A program made the position numbers and the translations under genes. 64,000 bases of DNA. Source: WFQV01 sp964611145. Lineage in GTDB: Bacteria > Bacteroidota > Ignavibacteria > Ignavibacteriales > Melioribacteraceae. Location of the stretch: assembly GCA_964611145.1 (NCBI GenBank), contig CAZSYM010000007.1, forward strand, positions 27,292 to 91,291, given 5' to 3'. The notes beneath the pieces were generated by a model, which saw only the letters and a program-made list of their open reading frames with translations, made no database searches and was not told the origin of the DNA. Of this stretch, positions 27,006-35,233 are shown piece by piece (the stretch's first letter is position 1; each line of letters opens with the position of its first letter).

Positions 27006-30000
27006 CGGAGCTAACGGAATTTCAGAAGAAAGCATTACAGTTCGATAAGCATATTGCACTTACGGCAAATGCAGGCTCGGGTAAAACATTTGTCCTTGCC
27101 AAAAGATATGTCCAGATAGCGCTCGATGCAAATTTGTCCCTTTCCAAATTGATTGCAATTACTTTTACGGATAAAGCGGCAGGGGAGCTGTATGCAAGAA
27201 TTTCGAGAGAAATAAACGAACGGTTGGCTTTGGCAGAAAGTAGAACGGAGAAAGCTAAACTTAAAAGATTGCGTAGCGAGCTTGTCTCCGCTAATATTTC
27301 CACTATCCATGCCTTTTGCAGTAGTTTGATTCGCGAATTTGCTCCGCAAGTAGGCGTGGATACTAATTTTACTCAGATTGATGACCGCCAGGATACCGAG
27401 CTTTTGGATGTTACTCTTGAAAATTTTGTGGAGGAGTCGCTTAAAAAATCCGAAGAAAACGATGTGCGAAAACTTATCCGTTTCTTCGGTTCCGTTAAGA
27501 ATTTTATAGAACAACTGAAAAAACTCTTGCGGGACAAGAACAACGTCGATAAAGTCCTTCCTTTTTATCTTGAGAAAAGCGAGGAGGAAATAGCGGCGTT
27601 TTATCGAAATGCTTTTACCGAAAGAGTTAAACGGGTTTGGAACCCGAATTTTGAAGAATTGCCCGAGCTGTTCGCTCCCTTGCTTGAGGCACTTCTTGCA
27701 AAAAGAAAGGCTGAGGAAAACGTCCGTGATATAAAGGAAAAATTGGATAAACTTTCCGAAGCCTCTGATATAATTGACAAAATCAAAATCACAAGAGAAA
27801 TATTTCGAACGGGCATCTTTACCCAGAGAGAGATAAGACTGAATAGGAAGAAAATGCAAGGCTTTGACCGTGCTTTGATTGCAACATTTGAAGACGGTAT
27901 CAAGAAATTTGCCGAAATGGTTAAGATTATTGATTTATCTGGTGAGCCTAAAGCGGTGGAAAAATCTCTCGCCGGGTATGCCAAGTTGATTGTGAAAGTG
28001 TATAATCGAGTGGTTTCGGAGTATGAGAGGAAAAAGAGGATAAACGGCTTTTTGAACTTCGAAGATTTGCTTCGCTATGCCGCCGAGATATTGAAAAATG
28101 ACGAAACACGCCGCTTCCTTGCCAAACGTTACGATTATATTATGGTGGACGAGTTTCAAGATACGAACGAAATTCAATACGAAATAATTATGCCACTGTT
28201 GGAAAATTTGACTCGTGGCAATTTGTTTGTGGTGGGGGACGAAAAACAAAGTATTTACATGTTTAGAAATGCGGAGTTACGAATTTTCAAAGAGGCAAAG
28301 GAAGAAATCGGAAATAAAGCGGAAAGCGGAACGGTTCTTGAACTTCCCCATAGTTTTCGTCTGGCTCCCAATTTGGCGCTTTTTACCAATTATGTTTTTA
28401 AAAGGTTGTTTGCCAATCCTGTTGCGGAATTTAACGAGGTCGCTCACAACGATTTGATTTGCGCCCGAGGGGAAAACGAACAAGGCGAAATTGGAATTTT
28501 ACTTGCCGGTGAAGATAGAAGCGAAGAAACATTGACCGCTCATAAGATACTTGACTTGAAAAACAAAGGTGAGGCGGATTTCAAAGATATTGCCGTGCTT
28601 TGCAGAAAGAGAAAACACTTTGCTCCCTTGATGCGTGAATTCCTCCGCTTGGATATCCCTTTTACCATAGTGGGGAGCAAGGGCTTTTATCAGAATCAAA
28701 TAGTAGAAGATATTTACAATTTTTTAGCATTCGTTTCGGACGAATCCAATGATGTCGCTCTGACGGGTATTTTACGTTCCCCGTTTTTCTATCTTTCCGA
28801 TAGAAAACTTTTTGAAATAAGTCGGGAAAAAGGAAATTATTTTTATGAGAAATTGCGCGCCTTCGGAGCTAAGGACAAGAAAGTTGAAAACATCGTGAAG
28901 CTCCTTTCGCGCTTTAAACGTCTTGCGTCTGAATTGCCACTGAACGAGTTCATCCGAACGTTGTTGATTGAAAGTAATTACCTTGCTGTTATCTCTTCCC
29001 GCCATGATTCCCAAATAGATTTTGCAAACATTGAAAAATTAATTTCCATTGCTAATGAATTTTCAAACAATTCTTTCGGCACGTTTTACGATTTTGTGGA
29101 ATACCTCAGAAAGTCCGTTGAGGAATACGAAGACGAAGAGGAAGCCGAAATTCTTAAGAGTGAGAATAAAGTGAAAATAATGACCGTGCATGCCGCCAAA
29201 GGGCTGGAATTCCCTGTGGTTTTCCTTTTTAAAGGCGGGGAAGCAGGCACAAGATTCTCGATTAAGGAAAAAGAAATTTATTTCGATAAGGAATTTGGTA
29301 TCGTTGCCAAAGTGCCGCTGGCGAATGATAATTTTTATGTCGCTTATAAAACGCCTCCCGCTACGGCGTTGTATTCCTATTACCGTCTTAAAAAGGAAAG
29401 TGCCGAGAATAAGCGAGTTTTTTACGTTGCCGTTACCAGAGCGAGGGACAAGCTTTTTATTAGCGGTGGGGCTAAAAAGGGGGAAAACTCTTTTTTGTCC
29501 ATGTTGGGAACGGTCTTCGGCGAGGAATGGAACGAAATTCTTTCGTTGAAGGGCATGCTGAAATTCATGGACAATGCGGGAAAGATTGTTGAAAGGGAAC
29601 TTGAGCTTGAAATACCGATAATCCGAAGTTTTGACGAGGTTGAGAAAGAAGAAGCAAGCGATAAAAAAACTTTCACGATTAGAGAAAATTTGGCAAGCGA
29701 GATTATTGACTTCCCTGAGAACGAAATTTTTTCCGCCACGAGAATTGTAACTTATTCCTTTTGTCCCCTTAAGTATAAACTTGTTTACGAATTAGGCTAT
29801 GGCAAACTGTTGAAATTATTGGATGAAAGTAAAATCCTTTTTGACGGGGACGAGGTCAAGGAAGAACCGGAAGAATTGCCTCCGAATGTCCGCGGAAGTA
29901 TTATTCATTTAATCCTCGAAAAAAATATTAAAGACGACGAACTTAATGATTTTATTTCCGCACAGTTTGTGAATTTTGGGATAGACGTTCTCGCGAAAGC

Positions 30001-30544
30001 TTCTGCTGTGCAAGAAATTAAAACCACGGTTGGAAAATTCAGAGACTCGGAAATTTTCAAGAACCTTTCCCGATACGAGCGTTTTGAGAATGAATTTAGT
30101 ATTTATCTTCGTCAAGATAACTTTTTCCTTTACGGAATATTGGATAAACTGATATTGACTCCCGAAAAGGTTATTATTGTTGATTATAAAACGGATTATG
30201 TTCCTAAAGGCGGAGGAGGGAAAAAATATGCGAGATACGAGAAACAATTGCTGTTCTACGCATTTATTGTGAAGGAGTATCTCCATAGACGTAAAATGGA
30301 TGTCCCCTCCATATTTGAACTGCGATTGCTTTTTGTGGGGAATCCAGAGGAATCCGTAGTAAAAGTAAAAAGCATCGGGGAAGTGGAAGACTTCGGGAAA
30401 GTGATTTATGATGTCATAACAAAAATTCAGAAGCGAAATTTTCCACCCAATCTGGCAAATTGTCGTCAATGCCAATTTTACTTGAACGGGAAATGTGTAG
30501 CGGGAAGTTTTTCTCATGGCGACGCTCCTGCTTTGAACGAATGA
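27002..30544 (+). CDS. UvrD-like helicase / PD-(D/E)XK nuclease, AddA/RecB type
   Basis: A 1180-residue superfamily 1A helicase-nuclease. Walker A is seen as NAGSGKT near residue 23; VDEFQDT and GDEKQSIYMFR (motifs II and III), MTVHAAKGLEFPVV and YVAVTRARDKL follow in order. The C-terminal nuclease has GILDKLI...VDYKTD. Cysteines C921, C1154, C1157 and C1165 surround the nuclease in the spacing style of the AddB iron-sulphur staple. It should process double-strand DNA ends for recombination. No AddB, RecC or RecD gene is in the window. The ATG overlaps the sensor kinase stop (ATGA), an unusual partner for a repair enzyme. Confidence 0.85.
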   Translation: MTELTEFQKKALQFDKHIALTANAGSGKTFVLAKRYVQIALDANLSLSKLIAITFTDKAAGELYARISREINERLALAESRTEKAKLKRLRSELVSANISTIHAFCSSLIREFAPQVGVDTNFTQIDDRQDTELLDVTLENFVEESLKKSEENDVRKLIRFFGSVKNFIEQLKKLLRDKNNVDKVLPFYLEKSEEEIAAFYRNAFTERVKRVWNPNFEELPELFAPLLEALLAKRKAEENVRDIKEKLDKLSEASDIIDKIKITREIFRTGIFTQREIRLNRKKMQGFDRALIATFEDGIKKFAEMVKIIDLSGEPKAVEKSLAGYAKLIVKVYNRVVSEYERKKRINGFLNFEDLLRYAAEILKNDETRRFLAKRYDYIMVDEFQDTNEIQYEIIMPLLENLTRGNLFVVGDEKQSIYMFRNAELRIFKEAKEEIGNKAESGTVLELPHSFRLAPNLALFTNYVFKRLFANPVAEFNEVAHNDLICARGENEQGEIGILLAGEDRSEETLTAHKILDLKNKGEADFKDIAVLCRKRKHFAPLMREFLRLDIPFTIVGSKGFYQNQIVEDIYNFLAFVSDESNDVALTGILRSPFFYLSDRKLFEISREKGNYFYEKLRAFGAKDKKVENIVKLLSRFKRLASELPLNEFIRTLLIESNYLAVISSRHDSQIDFANIEKLISIANEFSNNSFGTFYDFVEYLRKSVEEYEDEEEAEILKSENKVKIMTVHAAKGLEFPVVFLFKGGEAGTRFSIKEKEIYFDKEFGIVAKVPLANDNFYVAYKTPPATALYSYYRLKKESAENKRVFYVAVTRARDKLFISGGAKKGENSFLSMLGTVFGEEWNEILSLKGMLKFMDNAGKIVERELELEIPIIRSFDEVEKEEASDKKTFTIRENLASEIIDFPENEIFSATRIVTYSFCPLKYKLVYELGYGKLLKLLDESKILFDGDEVKEEPEELPPNVRGSIIHLILEKNIKDDELNDFISAQFVNFGIDVLAKASAVQEIKTTVGKFRDSEIFKNLSRYERFENEFSIYLRQDNFFLYGILDKLILTPEKVIIVDYKTDYVPKGGGGKKYARYEKQLLFYAFIVKEYLHRRKMDVPSIFELRLLFVGNPEESVVKVKSIGEVEDFGKVIYDVITKIQKRNFPPNLANCRQCQFYLNGKCVAGSFSHGDAPALNE

Positions 30545-30599
30545 ATCTTTCGAATATTTTTGTGTCCTTGATTTTATAAAATTTTTAACGGGAAAAGAG

Positions 30600-32456
30600 A
30601 TGATTTTTGATGAGAGAAAAATGTTGGAATATTCTCCGAACGCTGGCGAGGCAAAAGAATTGCCCCAGAGAAAAGAGATTCAAGAAAAATACAAATGGGA
30701 TTTAACCCACATTTACAAAAATGATGAAGAATGGGAAAAAGATTTCCGATATTTGACGGAGAACATGGACAAGCTTCTTCGCTACGAGGGGAAATTGGGG
30801 CGAAGCGCAAAGGATCTGCTCGAATGTTTGAAAACGGAGGAGGAGCTTGGTATCATAGCTGGTAAACTTTTTCTGTTTGCCATGCTTTCGAAGGATTTGG
30901 ACCTTTCCGATGCGGAAGCGTATGGAAGATACGATAGAACCGTCAATATACATGCGCTTCTTGCGGAGAAAAGTTCTTTTATTGTTCCGGAAATTCAGCA
31001 AATATCTCGAGACACGCTCGAACGTTTTTTGGAAGAAGAACCGAAACTTAAAATCTATGCCCACTACTTCGAAAATATTCGGCGTATGGCGCCGCATACG
31101 TTGGATAAAGAAAAAGAAAAACTATTGGCGATGACTTCGCCGCTTCAAAGCATACCTTATGATGTTTTTAGTCTTTTGGAAAATGCCGATTTGGAATTCC
31201 CTGAAATTGAAGGCGAAGACGGCAAGCCTGTTCGACTCTCCCACGGAAGGTATCAATCTGCGTTGTTTTCTTCGAATCGCGAGTATAGGCAACGGGCTTA
31301 TAAAGCATATTATAAGCCGTTTATTCGGCACAAGAACACTTTGGCGGCTTTGTTTGTGGGAAATCTAAAAGCCTCTTCTTTCGAGGCGAAGGCACGTCTT
31401 TATCCCGATACTTTGACCGCGGCGCTTTTTCCCAATAATATCCCTGTCGAAGTCTATGAAAAATTAATTGCTTCGGTTAACGAAAATCTTTCGCCTTTGC
31501 ATCGTTGGGCGGTTCTCAAAAAGAAAATATTAAAGATAGATGAGCTTCACCCTTACGATTCCTACGTTACGCTCTTTCCTGCTTCGGTTAAGGAATATTC
31601 GTATGAGCAAGGAATCGAAATCGTTCTGAGAGCATTGCAACCGCTCGGTGAGGAATACATAACTTTGTTAAAGAAAGCTTTTGACCAAAGATGGCTGGAC
31701 GTTTTTGAAACCAGAAATAAGAGAAGCGGGGCGTATTCTTCGGGGGCTACTTACGGAACACATCCGTATGTACTTTTGAATTGGAATGGAAACTTGAACG
31801 ATGTGTTTACTCTTGCTCACGAGATGGGGCATTGTTTACATTCTTATTATACCGTAGAAAACCAGCCTTATCCTTATGCCGATTATACGATTTTTCTTGC
31901 GGAGGTGGCTTCCATTACCAACGAAACGCTTTTATTAAGTTACTTATTGGACAATGCCGATAGCTCTACGGAAAAACTCTTTTTAATGGAAAAGTATTTG
32001 TTAAACACGGTCACCACTTTTTATCGCCAAACCAGATTTGCCGAGTTTGAAAAACTCCAGCATGGAAAATTCGAAAAGGGAGAGGCGATTACCCCCGAAA
32101 CTCTTTGTAGGGATTATGGAGAGCTCTATCTTAAATATTGGGGAAAAGCGATGGTAATGGACGAAGAAGAAACTTATACATGGGCGCGTGTTCCTCATTT
32201 TTACTACAACTTTTATGTTTATCAATATGCCACCGGTTTTGCCGCCGCTCAGGCTCTTGCTCGTAAAATATTGACGGAGGGTAAGACGGCGGCGGAGAAT
32301 TATCTTGGTTTCCTCAAAGCGGGAAGCTCCAAGTATTCGATTGAAATTCTCAAAGATGCCGGGGTGGATATGAGTACGGACGAACCTGTATTAGCAGTTA
32401 CGCGCCAGATGCAAACGATTTTGAATGAAATGGAAAATCTTTTGAAAGCGAACTAA
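30600..32456 (+). CDS. pepF: Oligoendopeptidase F, M3B family
   Basis: A 618-residue cytoplasmic zinc peptidase of the M3B family. The zinc site is LAHEMGHCLH, with HEMGH at about residues 407-411, and the third ligand region FLAEVASITNE follows about 25 residues later. PepF trims oligopeptides in the cytosol and may process secreted leader fragments. Length is normal. The start could be ATG 30600 or the in-frame ATG at 30621; the first sits behind an AAAAGAG purine run. Its stop overlaps the stop of the convergent gene at 32453 by four bases. Confidence 0.92.
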   Translation: MIFDERKMLEYSPNAGEAKELPQRKEIQEKYKWDLTHIYKNDEEWEKDFRYLTENMDKLLRYEGKLGRSAKDLLECLKTEEELGIIAGKLFLFAMLSKDLDLSDAEAYGRYDRTVNIHALLAEKSSFIVPEIQQISRDTLERFLEEEPKLKIYAHYFENIRRMAPHTLDKEKEKLLAMTSPLQSIPYDVFSLLENADLEFPEIEGEDGKPVRLSHGRYQSALFSSNREYRQRAYKAYYKPFIRHKNTLAALFVGNLKASSFEAKARLYPDTLTAALFPNNIPVEVYEKLIASVNENLSPLHRWAVLKKKILKIDELHPYDSYVTLFPASVKEYSYEQGIEIVLRALQPLGEEYITLLKKAFDQRWLDVFETRNKRSGAYSSGATYGTHPYVLLNWNGNLNDVFTLAHEMGHCLHSYYTVENQPYPYADYTIFLAEVASITNETLLLSYLLDNADSSTEKLFLMEKYLLNTVTTFYRQTRFAEFEKLQHGKFEKGEAITPETLCRDYGELYLKYWGKAMVMDEEETYTWARVPHFYYNFYVYQYATGFAAAQALARKILTEGKTAAENYLGFLKAGSSKYSIEILKDAGVDMSTDEPVLAVTRQMQTILNEMENLLKAN

Positions 32457-33100
32457 TCGTCCGACTTTTTAACCTTGAGAGTGTAAAGCCCGGAATCGGC
32501 ATCGTCGTCCGCGTATTTGCCGAGTATGTCATCGTCCAAGGAATGCAATTTTTTCTTCTTTTGGGGTAAGCTGTCTTCGGTTCTACGGGAACGTTGAACA
32601 GGCGGGACTTGGGGCGTTTGGGAATGCGAGACAACGTTAGTGTGGGGTTGAGGAGTTGCAGAGGAAGAAATGGATGTTAGAACTTCAAGCCGTTTTTGAC
32701 GAACAAAGGTTTTTGTAAGAGATTTCTTTTTCATCCGTTGGAGAGAATAGTCCTCTGTATCGTCCCTTATTTTTTTCTTTACTTCAATATGGCTTTTTGC
32801 CTGCGTATGAACAATCGGAGCTTTACTTTTTTTATGTGCCCTTTTGGCTTTTTCGAGTTTTTCTTTTTCTCGTTGAGCCTTTAATTCTGCGAGTTTTTTC
32901 TTTTTTGCTTCTTGCTCTTCTATTTCTTTTTCATAAGCAAATTTTTCGCCTGTCAACTTGCGGCGTATTTTATAGGACACGTAAGAGCCTACGATTACTA
33001 CTACCGCTAAAATTGCAAAGTAAAAGAGACTTTGATATACTATGTGAACAATATCGTTCAATCTGCTACCTGTTTTTATTGAGCCAAAGAAAGATAACAC
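32453..33100 (-). CDS. Small single-span membrane protein with charged tail, paralogue A
   Basis: A 215-residue protein of unknown function: a short N-terminal stretch, one membrane helix (about 20-45, IVYQSLFYFAIL...SYVSYKIRRK), a Lys/Glu-rich coiled-coil-like region (55-90), a low-complexity basic/Ser/Pro middle, and an acidic C-terminal motif (YADDDADSGLYTLKVK). Both ends match the neighbouring gene at 33194, the middle does not. The listed start is GTG; an in-frame TTG at 33061 would align better with the paralogue's start. The tail is probably cytoplasmic given the positive residues after the helix. It is convergent with pepF, with overlapping stops. Confidence 0.65.
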   Translation of the reverse strand: MLSFFGSIKTGSRLNDIVHIVYQSLFYFAILAVVVIVGSYVSYKIRRKLTGEKFAYEKEIEEQEAKKKKLAELKAQREKEKLEKAKRAHKKSKAPIVHTQAKSHIEVKKKIRDDTEDYSLQRMKKKSLTKTFVRQKRLEVLTSISSSATPQPHTNVVSHSQTPQVPPVQRSRRTEDSLPQKKKKLHSLDDDILGKYADDDADSGLYTLKVKKSDD

Positions 33101-33160
33101 AATTTTTAAGAATCCTCAAGTCTTTTTTAGAAAGGGGAATTAAAAATTTTGGTGGGAATA

Positions 33161-33187
33161 ATAATAAACCCCGCACAGAGCGGGGTT
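33161..33187 (-). terminator. Hairpin terminator downstream of paralogue B
   Basis: AACCCCGC and GCGGGGTT (33167-33187) form a perfect eight-pair stem with a five-base loop. On the minus strand the hairpin is followed by TTATTATTATT, so it probably ends or attenuates transcription between paralogue B and paralogue A. Confidence 0.75.
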
Positions 33188-33193
33188 CTAAAT

Positions 33194-33685
33194 CTAATTG
33201 TACTTTGTTTTAAAGGTGTAAAATTCCGAATCACAATTATCAGCGTAGTAATTGATTATCTCAAACTCGTCTAGAGTATTTTGTCCTTGTTTATCAATCG
33301 TATTATGTCCATTAATCGAAGGATTTTCTATGTTTTTTTTATAATTAGAATTTGGGCGTCGAGAAAGATCTTCACGATAAAACATATAGGATTGCGAGCT
33401 ATCTAAGGTGGCAACTTCAGTAAAACGCCTTTTCTCATAAGTATTATAAAATATGGGGTTGGTATTAAAAGCCGAATGATTGTTCTTAAAATAGGTCTGG
33501 CTTGATGGAGCTGTCCGCCCATCTGCAAAAACAAAAGCGGGTTTAAGTTCTAACGACGAAGTTTCCCACACGTTTTTAGAGTTTCGCTTTTTAATTCGAT
33601 ATGCAACATATGAAGTGGTAATAATTATACCAAAAAGAGTTATGAAAACAAGAAGACTTTGATAAACAACAGCTAAGAGACTCAT
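33194..33685 (-). CDS. Small single-span membrane protein, paralogue B
   Basis: About 163 residues of unknown function. It opens with a membrane helix (VVYQSLLVFITL...SYVAYRIKKR), has a Ser/Asn/Tyr-rich middle, and ends with NYYADNCDSEFYTFKTK, matching the end of paralogue A. The ATG at 33685 is chosen because GGGAGG lies seven bases before it; an ATG 15 bases upstream has no ribosome site and would place GGAGG inside the coding region. A near-match to a sigma-54 promoter lies 34 bases before the start. I know of no family name for the pair. Confidence 0.65.
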   Translation of the reverse strand: MSLLAVVYQSLLVFITLFGIIITTSYVAYRIKKRNSKNVWETSSLELKPAFVFADGRTAPSSQTYFKNNHSAFNTNPIFYNTYEKRRFTEVATLDSSQSYMFYREDLSRRPNSNYKKNIENPSINGHNTIDKQGQNTLDEFEIINYYADNCDSEFYTFKTKYN

Positions 33686-33718
33686 ATTTTTTCCTCCCAA
33701 ATAAATTCTATTTACTTC

Positions 33719-33734
33719 AACAATATGTGTGCCA
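33719..33734 (-). promoter_or_regulatory. Sigma-54-like promoter upstream of paralogue B
   Basis: On the minus strand TGGCACACATATTGTT carries the -24 TGGCAC and a -12 TTGT, one base off TTGC, with correct spacing. The implied start near 33708 would leave a 22-base leader containing the GGGAGG ribosome site. The missing -12 C makes this tentative. Confidence 0.4.
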
Positions 33735-33888
33735 AGTGTTTTTTAGCGGTGTTTTCGCAATTTGGGAACCAAAAATAGGGGAAATTTAGAGAAAGAATCT
33801 CATAATGAAACACTTTTGCCTTGTGTTTTAAAATCCTACGCTACCTTGCTAACTTGTGTAATTAAAACGAAATAGCATAGAATCGAAA

Positions 33889-33919
33889 TTTGATTTTATA
33901 GGGGTTTTTAATATCTTTC
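33889..33919 (+). promoter_or_regulatory. Bacteroidota-type promoter of the HU/IHF gene
   Basis: TTTG (33889-33892) is followed after 19 bases by TATCTTTC (33912-33919), seven of eight positions of the -7 consensus TAnnTTTG. It lies 34 bases before the start codon. The remaining 180 bases of this spacer toward paralogue B show no other clear element. Confidence 0.6.
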
Positions 33920-33952
33920 GAAACTTTAATAAATTTATTTATAGGTTAACTC

Positions 33953-34264
33953 ATGACAAAAGCCGATATTGTCGAACGAGTTGCCGAGGGGACAGGGTTG
34001 ACAAAGCTCGAAACCGAGGCTATTATCGAAGGTTTTTTAGATACCGTAATTCAATTTTTAAAGGAAGGAAAAAGAATTGAAATAAGAGGTTTCGGCAGTT
34101 ATCGGGTTAAGAAAAAAGCGGCTCGGTATGCAAGAAACCCCCGTACTGGTGAAAAAGTTTTTGTTGAAGAGCATTATGTCCCGGTTTTTAAGTTTTCCAA
34201 GGATTTTAAAAATGCGGTTGATAGAGGCATGAAGAAAAACAAGGGGTTGAAAGAACCCGAATAG
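33953..34264 (+). CDS. HU/IHF-family DNA-binding protein
   Basis: A 103-residue bacterial histone-like protein. The N-terminal helices (TKADIVERVAEGTGLTKLE) and the DNA-binding arm with RGFGSYRVKKKAARYARNPRTGE are typical; the Arg-Asn-Pro at the arm tip intercalates and bends DNA. It has a basic C-terminal tail of about 12 residues beyond the usual 90. HU and IHF alpha/beta types cannot be separated by eye. IHF-type bending commonly helps sigma-54 promoters, of which one good example is in this window. Confidence 0.93.
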   Translation: MTKADIVERVAEGTGLTKLETEAIIEGFLDTVIQFLKEGKRIEIRGFGSYRVKKKAARYARNPRTGEKVFVEEHYVPVFKFSKDFKNAVDRGMKKNKGLKEPE

Positions 34265-34320
34265 ATTGTAACTTTTTATTTGTTAAGATAAAATCATTAG
34301 CGTTCTTTTTGTGATGATAA

Positions 34321-34941
34321 ATGAATGATGAGAATGTAAATATTATGAACGGGGAAACTACTTCGCACCCTCGAAAATTAAATACATCGGCTTTCGTGAT
34401 TTTAATTATCGGGCTTCTATTGGGGGGAACCGTAATTCTTTATTTGGGCGGAGTTTTTGATTCTCCCTATGTTCCCCAAAAGAGTTCTGCCGTTGGGGAA
34501 GGCGAAAATGTCGGTGCCTTTCACAATGGTGCGGATATTTTAACCCTCAAGAAAATAAGAGAATTGGAAAAAACTATTGCGGAAGACCCTACCGATAATT
34601 CGGCAAGATTGCAATTAGCTCATTTGTTGAACGATTCTGGTTTTTATCGGAAAGCTATTGAAAATTATGAAACCTATTTGAAGAATGTTCCCCGAGATGC
34701 CGATGTGTGGATTGATTTGGGAGTATGCTATTATCAGTTAAGAGAGTTGAACAAAGCTGAAGAGATGATGGAAAAAGGAATTGCTTTATCGCCTAATCAT
34801 CAGATAGGAAGTTTTAATCTCGGGATTGTTAATTTGGAATTGGGAAATAAAAAAGAAGCTCAAAAGTGGTTTGAAAAAGCCGTAAAAATTGACCCGAATA
34901 GTGAAATCGGGAAAAGAGCAAAAAAATTATTGAATCATTAA
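34321..34941 (+). CDS. Membrane-anchored TPR protein
   Basis: A 206-residue protein with a single N-terminal membrane helix (about residues 23-43, preceded by a 22-residue cytoplasmic stretch) and three to four TPR units from about residue 85 to the end (ARLQLAHLLNDSGFY, VWIDLGVCYYQLREL, GSFNLGIVNLELGN). The repeats face the periplasm. Role unknown; such proteins often act as assembly scaffolds. It lies between the HU gene and the small basic protein gene, 15 bases before the latter, so these two may be co-transcribed. Confidence 0.85.
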   Translation: MNDENVNIMNGETTSHPRKLNTSAFVILIIGLLLGGTVILYLGGVFDSPYVPQKSSAVGEGENVGAFHNGADILTLKKIRELEKTIAEDPTDNSARLQLAHLLNDSGFYRKAIENYETYLKNVPRDADVWIDLGVCYYQLRELNKAEEMMEKGIALSPNHQIGSFNLGIVNLELGNKKEAQKWFEKAVKIDPNSEIGKRAKKLLNH

Positions 34942-34956
34942 TTTGGAGGTAATTTT

Positions 34957-35052
34957 ATGCCTTGTGGAAGAAAAAGAAAACGTCATAAAATGGCAACTCA
35001 CAAGAGAAAGAAAAGACTGCGTAAGAATAGGCACAAAAAGAAATTGAGATAA
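34957..35052 (+). CDS. AURKAIP1/COX24-domain small basic protein
   Basis: A 31-codon gene starting MPCGRKRKRHKMATHKR and continuing with almost only Lys, Arg and His. A strong ribosome site (GGAGG, seven bases before ATG) precedes it. This matches the very short COX24/AURKAIP1-type protein found in Bacteroidota and Chlorobiota genomes, related to mitochondrial ribosomal protein mS38 and believed to be a small-subunit ribosomal component. It is easily missed by gene callers. tRNA-Thr follows 11 bases downstream, so both may share a transcript. Confidence 0.88.
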   Translation: MPCGRKRKRHKMATHKRKKRLRKNRHKKKLR

Positions 35053-35063
35053 TTTCTCTAAAA

Positions 35064-35136
35064 GCCAGCTTAGCTCAGTTGGTAGAGCAGCTCACTCGTA
35101 ATGAGCAGGTCAGCGGTTCGAGTCCGCTAGCTGGCT
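35064..35136 (+). tRNA. tRNA-Thr(CGT)
   Basis: A 73-base cloverleaf: acceptor GCCAGCT pairs with AGCTGGC, D arm AGCTCAGTTGGTAGAGC, anticodon stem GCTCA/TGAGC with loop CTCGTAA giving anticodon CGT, and T arm GCGGTTCGAGTCCGC. The discriminator is T. The bases after it are CCC, so the CCA tail is not encoded. Confidence 0.96.
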
Positions 35137-35141
35137 CCCAA

Positions 35142-35165
35142 AATCCGGCATATGCCGGATTTTTG
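35142..35165 (+). terminator. Rho-independent terminator after tRNA-Thr
   Basis: AATCCGGCA and TGCCGGATT form a nine-pair inverted repeat at 35142-35161, followed by TTTTG. It closes the TPR / small basic protein / tRNA-Thr block. Confidence 0.85.
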
Positions 35166-35233
35166 TTTTAAATTTACGTTTTGTATAAGAGTGAACTTCT
35201 TAATTTACTTAATGAGAAAAAGGAGGTAAGAAA

